Positions 6,958 to 11,368 of a DNA stretch of 11,368 nt are shown one piece after another (the stretch's first letter is position 1; each line of letters starts with the position of its first letter). The DNA is from Euryarchaeota archaeon UBA550 (GTDB lineage: Archaea > Thermoplasmatota > Poseidoniia > Poseidoniales > Poseidoniaceae), in assembly GCA_002506705.1 (NCBI GenBank), contig DAYA01000084.1, forward strand, positions 443 through 11,810, given 5' to 3'. Under the pieces are notes generated by a model, which was not told the origin of the DNA, did not search any database, and was given only the letters and a program-made list of their open reading frames with translations. The translations under genes and the position numbers were made by a program.

Positions 6958-7713
6958 ATGAAACCAGTTTGGTTGACCGTCGATTCAGACGACCTCCGTC
7001 ATACACCCAAATCACAAGGCCATCCTACGAGATCAAAGGGTGTAATTCATGAAGGGACTTCTGAAGAGATGCTATTGGCGATGGGAAACTTTCGTGACTG
7101 GCTAGATAGAACCCAAGTATCTCTAACGATTTTTGTTATCGCTGACCAACTTGACGACCCTACATTCAAGGAATGGTTGCAAGATTTGCTCAAGGCTCAT
7201 CCTCAGGTTACCGTTGGATGCCATGGACTGACTCATCGCTGTTGGTCAGCTTATCCCGAAGACCCCGAAGGTCTTCTCAAGGCACTAGTTGAAGCGGATG
7301 TCAAGTTGCATGATTTTGCAAAGGATGCATGGAGGCCTTGGTTCAGAGCACCAGCAGGGTATATTGCACCGTGGATGGCTCCAGTCATTGCAAAGGCAGG
7401 GTTTGAACTCGACAGCAGTGTAAACCCGTCATGGCTTGTGAGAAAGAAGGCGGGGCCTTGGAAGGATTGGCCTGCGGTAGAAAAGGCGTTGAAAGATTCA
7501 GGTCTAGTTAGCCGCCCTTGGTTGTGCAGATATTCACTACCAACATGTGGCCCGGCTCTTTCTATTCCGTTTCTGGCTTGGAATGCAAGAAAGGCTTGGT
7601 CTGAGTTAGGTCCTTTCGTATATCCAGATGAAGCAGAGGTTACAGTTTACTGGCATATTCTTGACCACGCTAGGAAAAACGGACTGTGGAAACCACCTCT
7701 GATGATAGAATGA
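6958..7713 (+). CDS. Polysaccharide deacetylase-like protein (NodB fold)
   Basis: This 251-residue protein belongs to the carbohydrate esterase 4/NodB superfamily, metal-dependent enzymes that remove N-acetyl or similar groups from sugars or related amides. Visible motifs are WLTVDSDDL (5-13) for the catalytic Asp region (usually T-F-D-D), GCHGLTHRC (87-95) for the H-x3-H metal site (His89, His93), WFRAPAGYIAP (128-138) for the R-x-P motif, the DSS region at 152-154, and VYWHILDH (230-237) for a late His. There is no signal peptide or membrane helix, so it would act in the cytoplasm, for example on a nucleotide- or lipid-linked sugar on the inner face of the membrane. Its last four bases overlap a possible start (ATGA) of the GT-C-like membrane gene, which favours a joint glycan pathway. 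Substrate unknown. Confidence 0.87.
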   Translation: MKPVWLTVDSDDLRHTPKSQGHPTRSKGVIHEGTSEEMLLAMGNFRDWLDRTQVSLTIFVIADQLDDPTFKEWLQDLLKAHPQVTVGCHGLTHRCWSAYPEDPEGLLKALVEADVKLHDFAKDAWRPWFRAPAGYIAPWMAPVIAKAGFELDSSVNPSWLVRKKAGPWKDWPAVEKALKDSGLVSRPWLCRYSLPTCGPALSIPFLAWNARKAWSELGPFVYPDEAEVTVYWHILDHARKNGLWKPPLMIE

Positions 7714-9203
7714 ATCCAAAGGCCTCAAGTCTAATTCACCATAGGAGTGCCATGGAGAAGAAGTTCTGGCGGGCGCTTCTCCTGATTGGAATTGCGATGC
7801 ATATTCTTGCTGCATTAGTGATGCCGCTTGGTTTGGATGCTCATGTTCACGCATCTTATGTCAGCGATGGGATGGATGATGGTGAAGCCCACTTAGAGTG
7901 GGGCGAACTAAGGCCAGATTCCCCTGATAGTTCAATCCCCAAAGAAGTTCCAGCCGATGACAAATGGTTTGCTTGGCATTCAATAATAGAGATATGGTTC
8001 ACGGTTTTTTCCACTTCAGTGGCCTCTTTACACATATTGAGCCTAATTGGGGGGCTTGGCTGCCTGGCTACAATTTTCCTTGTGACACGCGACCTGTTTG
8101 ACTCCGAACAGGCTCTCAGGCTGACAGCTTTAGCATCGATTTATCCTCCATTGATTAGGGCTACTGGCCGATTCTATCAGGAAGGAATAATCTTGATTTT
8201 AATCACACTAGCAGTCTATTCGATTGTTCGAGCAATCAGAGATTCGAAGTTCAGTTATTGGTGGGCAATTCCAGTCCTGTGTGGCGTTTTGATATTGTCA
8301 TTCAAAGGAATGCCACTATGGTATATTCTTCCAGCGTTTGCGGTTTTGCTGGTTTCTTGCAGATTGGAGATGAATCAAATCCATATTGCATTCATTGCAT
8401 TATTCGTACAATTGGTAATCCTGTACCGCAACGAAGTTTCACTTTCTCACCCAGATATTGTGCCAGCACTTTTATCCTCATTCATTGGTTATTTTTTGTT
8501 CGTAATCTGTGGAATGCTGATTATTTCAAAGGACGATACGCCTTCTAATTCCGAATCCGATTTAATATTGCGTGGCTCAAAAATGGTCGCAGCATGCCTG
8601 ATTGGATGGGTTGCAGCATTGTGGGTTACTGAAGCAGTAGCTCTGGAAAAGGGCTTTTTCGACATTGTTTATTCTTTCAGAAATAATCCAAGATATTTCT
8701 CACTATTACTCATACCTCTTTGGTTCAGCCGATTATTGAAAACAGACTCAGTCGGTCTTTCGAGTGAGAGCGGAGAAAACAAAATCGTGGTTGGGCTTGT
8801 TTCTGCGTTACTTGTAATCAACATCCTGGTGCTTTCAACCACAGGAACAACAGGTTCTGAATATGTAGGCTCACACTTGGGTGATGAGATTACAGATGAC
8901 GAGGATTTGCTATTCGTCTCCGACTCACCCCTCGCAATGCATCGTTTGTACTCAATCAAGTTCTCAATGGACCCCGACAGTGATGGAGAAAGCATCGGCC
9001 ACTGGCGCTCAAATGATTCAGGGTGGCAATTGGAATTGTTAGAGTGTAATCAATTATCCAACGTGACATGGATTTTCGTTTTCCATGATTTGACGCCATC
9101 AATCTCATCAGAATGGGAAGAAGTTGATTTCGAGGGTTCAGACAAAGTTAGTGAAGGATACCAGTTGTACAAATGGGGTGGAGAAGGTGAGCGATGTGCT
9201 TGA
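7710..9203 (+). CDS. Multi-spanning GT-C-like membrane protein (possible dolichyl/polyprenyl-phosphate sugar transferase)
   Basis: This is a membrane protein of 497 residues (483 if ATG 7752 is used). Counting from the MEKKFW methionine at 7752, the first helix is at about 7-27. It is followed by an outside loop with LDAHVHASYVSDG (28-40), whose Asp29 resembles the acidic residue in the first loop of GT39/ArnT/PMT-like GT-C enzymes. Further helices include LGCLATIFLV and, after ATGRFYQEGI, ILILITLAVYSIV, a layout often seen in that group. I count roughly eight or nine helices up to LVINILVLS, then a soluble C-terminal domain of ~120 residues rich in Asp/Ser. ATG 7710 forms an ATGA overlap with the deacetylase stop; ATG 7752 has GGAG four bases upstream and starts right before helix one. 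The GT-C assignment rests on layout, not on a complete motif set. Confidence 0.75.
   Translation: MNPKASSLIHHRSAMEKKFWRALLLIGIAMHILAALVMPLGLDAHVHASYVSDGMDDGEAHLEWGELRPDSPDSSIPKEVPADDKWFAWHSIIEIWFTVFSTSVASLHILSLIGGLGCLATIFLVTRDLFDSEQALRLTALASIYPPLIRATGRFYQEGIILILITLAVYSIVRAIRDSKFSYWWAIPVLCGVLILSFKGMPLWYILPAFAVLLVSCRLEMNQIHIAFIALFVQLVILYRNEVSLSHPDIVPALLSSFIGYFLFVICGMLIISKDDTPSNSESDLILRGSKMVAACLIGWVAALWVTEAVALEKGFFDIVYSFRNNPRYFSLLLIPLWFSRLLKTDSVGLSSESGENKIVVGLVSALLVINILVLSTTGTTGSEYVGSHLGDEITDDEDLLFVSDSPLAMHRLYSIKFSMDPDSDGESIGHWRSNDSGWQLELLECNQLSNVTWIFVFHDLTPSISSEWEEVDFEGSDKVSEGYQLYKWGGEGERCA
9184..9190 (+). promoter_or_regulatory. Shine-Dalgarno AAGGTGA for the CoA-transferase
   Basis: AAGGTGA lies five bases before GTG 9196, the same spacing as GAGGTGA before the gene at 1335. 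This favours GTG 9196 over the in-frame GTG at 9187, which lies inside this motif. Confidence 0.55.
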
Positions 9204-10209
9204 GGGAGTGAAAGTGCTGGATCTCTCGAGGATTCTAGCAGGCCCATACTGTGCACAAATGCTGGCAGATTTAGGTGCCCAAGTCACGAAGGTTGAGGCT
9301 CCTTGGGGAGATGATACACGCGGCTGGGGCCCGCCATTTTTAGAGGATGGAACCGCTGCTTACCATCTTTCATGCAATAGAGGTAAGGAGATTATTTTCC
9401 ACGATCTCAAGAAGGATAAGCAAGCAATTCAAGATTTAATTTCTAAGTCTGATGTAGTTATCGAAAATTTCAGACCGGGGCAACTAGAACGCCTAATCGG
9501 TCCAATTCCAAACGATGTGATTCTATGTTCAATCACTGGTTTTGGACAGACAGGGCCCAGATCACAAGAACCGGGATACGACTTGGCTCTTCAGGCAATG
9601 AGTGGCATAATGAGTATCACCGGAGAAGAGGGTGCTGGGCCTGTGAAGGTTGGTGTTGCTTGGATTGACATCATCACAGGACTTTACGCTGGAAACGCAA
9701 TCCTTGCGGCATTGTTCAAGCGCGAAAGAACAGGGAAGAATTCTCACATTGACGTCTCATTATGGGATTGCGCGATCGCCTCTTTGGCAAATCAAGGTCA
9801 AAATCAGATTACTAGCGGACAAAACCCGGGCCTCCTTGGTTCTGGCCATCCAAATTTGGTTCCATATCAAGCATTCCAAACCACTGATGGATGGGTTGTA
9901 ATTGCAGTCGGCTCAGATTCTCAATTCGAAAAATTATCACAATATTTGGAGTTCGAAAACGTCTGGTCAACAAATGAATTGCGGGTGAATTCACGAAAAG
10001 AAGTCGTCGATATGGTTCAGTCAAAGGTGATTGACATGACCAAATCTCAGGTATGTGATTTACTGGAAGGAATACCGACCTCTCCTATCAACAAAATCAG
10101 TGAAGCAATAGCAGATGCACAAAGCATTGCTAGAGGAGTAGTTACAGAATGGAATGGAGAGTCTGTATTAGCGAGCCCGCTACGTTTTATCTCAGAAAGA
10201 GAAAAGTGA
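9196..10209 (+). CDS. Class III (CaiB/BaiF) acyl-CoA transferase, short at the C-terminus
   Basis: The family moves CoA between carboxylic acids, or epimerises 2-methylacyl-CoAs in racemase members. With GTG 9196 the protein has 337 residues. It begins LEGVKVLDLSRILAGPYCAQ, the typical family N-terminus. Next come DVVIENFRPGQLERLIG (86-102), SITGFGQTGP (112-121), GYDLALQAMSGIMSITG (127-143) and VGVAWIDIITGLYAG (152-166), whose Asp158 aligns by eye with the catalytic aspartate. Then come FKRERTGKNSHIDVSL (174-189) and a late SPLRFISEREK end. Most members run 360-430 residues and continue past this point with a conserved segment near LGEH/LGQH, which is missing here. The start overlaps the upstream membrane gene by eight bases, and the 3' end overlaps the convergent FEN1 gene by 18 bases. 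An extension upstream to 9124 is open but would lie inside the membrane gene. Substrate unknown. Confidence 0.88.
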   Translation: MLEGVKVLDLSRILAGPYCAQMLADLGAQVTKVEAPWGDDTRGWGPPFLEDGTAAYHLSCNRGKEIIFHDLKKDKQAIQDLISKSDVVIENFRPGQLERLIGPIPNDVILCSITGFGQTGPRSQEPGYDLALQAMSGIMSITGEEGAGPVKVGVAWIDIITGLYAGNAILAALFKRERTGKNSHIDVSLWDCAIASLANQGQNQITSGQNPGLLGSGHPNLVPYQAFQTTDGWVVIAVGSDSQFEKLSQYLEFENVWSTNELRVNSRKEVVDMVQSKVIDMTKSQVCDLLEGIPTSPINKISEAIADAQSIARGVVTEWNGESVLASPLRFISEREK

Positions 10210-11220
10210 AGTTTGGCCACCAGTTCTTACAAGCCCTGCATCCTCAAGTAAGTCCATTGCATTGTCAAATCTCTTTTGCGAAAATTGCCTATCCTCAACT
10301 AAGAATTTCTTCAAACCATCAACATCGACTTGACCTTGTTCCAATTGTTCATCAGATACCTCGACAACAGGGTGGTCTCTGAAAATCTCTCTGATTTCAT
10401 CGAGTCGCTCTGGAATCTCCTTACCCTTTGCAGCACATACAGCTTCAATCGTATCGTGTTCTTTAATCAACTTGAGTCCAGTCTTCGGACCGATTCCTTT
10501 GATTCCAGGATGGAAATCTGTTCCAATCATTATTGCCAAATCGATTAGTTGGTCTCTACTGAGTTCATTATCGGCCAGGATTTGCTCTAACTCGATTCTT
10601 TGAGCACGCACAATTCTTCCCATTCTTTTACTCCCATCTGAAGTGAAGTTTCTGATGACGGTCGGCGCGCCGTACAGGAGTGCGTCCCAGTCCTGAGTTG
10701 CTACAGCATCCAACTGCCCTTTTGCTGCCATTACCGCTGCTTGAGCCTCACCTTCAGCCTCTGCTCTAAATGCAGGAATCCCCATCAAAGTAAGCATCTC
10801 AATTGATTCTTCTACCATTTCGGGTGTATATTTGACACAGCGTTGTGCTAATTTGTGGGCGGTTGCGAAATCTCCTACCGCTAGCGCAGCCTTCCAATCG
10901 GCCTCAGCTTGCTCCCTGCGTTCCCTTCTAGCATCCATCTCATCCTTCTTCAGTTCTGGATGTTTTCCATCAAAGATGAAAACCGGTTTAACTCCTTTTG
11001 AGAGAAGCAGGGATGCTCTTGACAGAAAACCCATCAAGTGCGCTACAACTTTGCCATTGTCGGCTCGGAGCGGACCACCATCTCCAGTAGGGGAGCGGTC
11101 GCGAATAGTAGTTAGAAATTGGAATGCAAGTAGGAAACTGTCTATTCCTACCTTCTTGCCTTTCATAGCATCCATAGTGGTATCTTCTGCATTAGCAAGG
11201 TCACGAAGATTGCAGCCCAT
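10192..11220 (-). CDS. fen: Flap endonuclease 1 (FEN1/XPG family)
   Basis: FEN1 cuts 5' flaps during Okazaki-fragment maturation and base-excision repair, working with the PCNA clamp. The protein has 342 residues, the usual archaeal size. It starts MGCNLRDL, as the family normally begins MGV-x-L. Metal-binding acids are in place: Asp27 (GIDSFLLAFQ), Asp84 (FIFDGKHPELK), Glu154/156/158 (RAEAEGEAQAA), Asp177/Asp179 (ATQDWDALLYG) and Asp235 (IGTDFHPGIKGIGPKTGLK, with the helix-two-turn-helix DNA-binding loop). The C-terminus QTSLFSF is a PCNA-interacting (PIP) box. GTG 11244 would add eight residues ahead of the conserved Met and is unlikely. No good Shine-Dalgarno is seen. It lies 54 bases downstream of the tRNA-Arg on the same strand and converges on the CoA-transferase. 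Confidence 0.96.
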   Translation of the reverse strand: MGCNLRDLANAEDTTMDAMKGKKVGIDSFLLAFQFLTTIRDRSPTGDGGPLRADNGKVVAHLMGFLSRASLLLSKGVKPVFIFDGKHPELKKDEMDARRERREQAEADWKAALAVGDFATAHKLAQRCVKYTPEMVEESIEMLTLMGIPAFRAEAEGEAQAAVMAAKGQLDAVATQDWDALLYGAPTVIRNFTSDGSKRMGRIVRAQRIELEQILADNELSRDQLIDLAIMIGTDFHPGIKGIGPKTGLKLIKEHDTIEAVCAAKGKEIPERLDEIREIFRDHPVVEVSDEQLEQGQVDVDGLKKFLVEDRQFSQKRFDNAMDLLEDAGLVRTGGQTSLFSF

Positions 11221-11274
11221 GAATCTCGCACAGGGCGCAGGCACTTGAGTCTCACGCCCGAATTAGTGAAATTT

Positions 11275-11351
11275 TGGCGGGCAATGCAGGATTCGAACCC
11301 ACGTCTCCGGCTCCGAAGGCCGGAAGGATATCCAGACTACCCTAATTGCCC
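11275..11351 (-). tRNA. tRNA-Arg, anticodon TCG, CCA encoded
   Basis: On the minus strand the acceptor arms GGGCAAT (11351 down to 11345) and ATTGCCC pair over seven bases, followed by discriminator G and an encoded CCA (11277-11275). The D arm is GGGT...TCCT with GG in the loop. The anticodon stem CCGGC/GCCGG holds loop CTTCGGA, giving anticodon TCG (reads CGA). The T arm is GTGGG-TTCGAAT-CCTGC, with two wobble pairs. There is no intron. The 3' end is followed by AAAATTT, which may help termination, and FEN1 starts 54 bases on. Confidence 0.95.
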
Positions 11352-11368
11352 TGCACCGCCGAAAAGCC

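Noticed and set aside
9124..9195. Longer N-terminus of the CoA-transferase
   Set aside because: It lies in the C-terminal codons of the membrane protein. The family N-terminus starts at LEGVKVLDL and a well-spaced Shine-Dalgarno precedes GTG 9196.
10330..11248. Plus-strand frames across the FEN1 gene
   Set aside because: Shadows of FEN1, whose metal-site residues and PIP box fix the coding strand.
11275..11351. tRNA as an integration site for a mobile element
   Set aside because: No integrase, no repeated copy of the tRNA 3' end within the window, and FEN1 follows directly as a normal chromosomal gene.

Overview
The window looks like an ordinary, gene-dense stretch of an archaeal chromosome, most likely a marine Thermoplasmatota (Poseidoniia / Marine Group II-like). 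It carries a type II methionine aminopeptidase, a FEN1-type flap endonuclease ending in a PCNA-binding box, and a YrdC/Sua5 enzyme. Several starts are preceded by GGTGA/GAGGTG Shine-Dalgarno sequences. The lineage is inferred from gene content and protein style and was not tested by any search. There is no mobile element, CRISPR array, integrase or rRNA.

Left arm (about 1-5118, minus strand): six tightly packed genes read right to left, probably one operon. They are a Upf1/IGHMBP2-like SF1 helicase, an RDD-family membrane protein, a protein with a beta-rich N-terminal half and a long PPxGPP-repeat tail, a small conserved-looking protein of unknown function, a YrdC/Sua5-type threonylcarbamoyl-AMP synthase, and the first 165 codons of methionine aminopeptidase, which runs off the left edge. 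Junctions are ATGA overlaps or gaps of a few to about 20 bases.

Centre and right (5216-10209, plus strand): a second compact run starts divergently from the helicase across a gap of about 100 bases. It encodes a zinc-ribbon protein with an acidic linker and a helical C-terminus, a RimJ/RimL-like GNAT acetyltransferase, a NodB-fold polysaccharide-deacetylase-like protein, a multi-spanning GT-C-like membrane protein, and a class III (CaiB/BaiF) CoA-transferase that lacks the usual C-terminal segment. The deacetylase/GT-C pair suggests surface glycan or lipid-linked sugar work, but substrates cannot be read from the sequence.

Right end (10192-11351, minus strand): FEN1 converges on the CoA-transferase with an 18-base overlap of coding sequence. 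It is preceded by a complete tRNA-Arg(UCG) with an encoded CCA.

I see no convincing new defence or mobile system. The items most worth a second look are the recently duplicated PPxGPP-repeat protein, the zinc-ribbon/acidic/helical protein, the unassigned small gene beside YrdC, and the short CoA-transferase.
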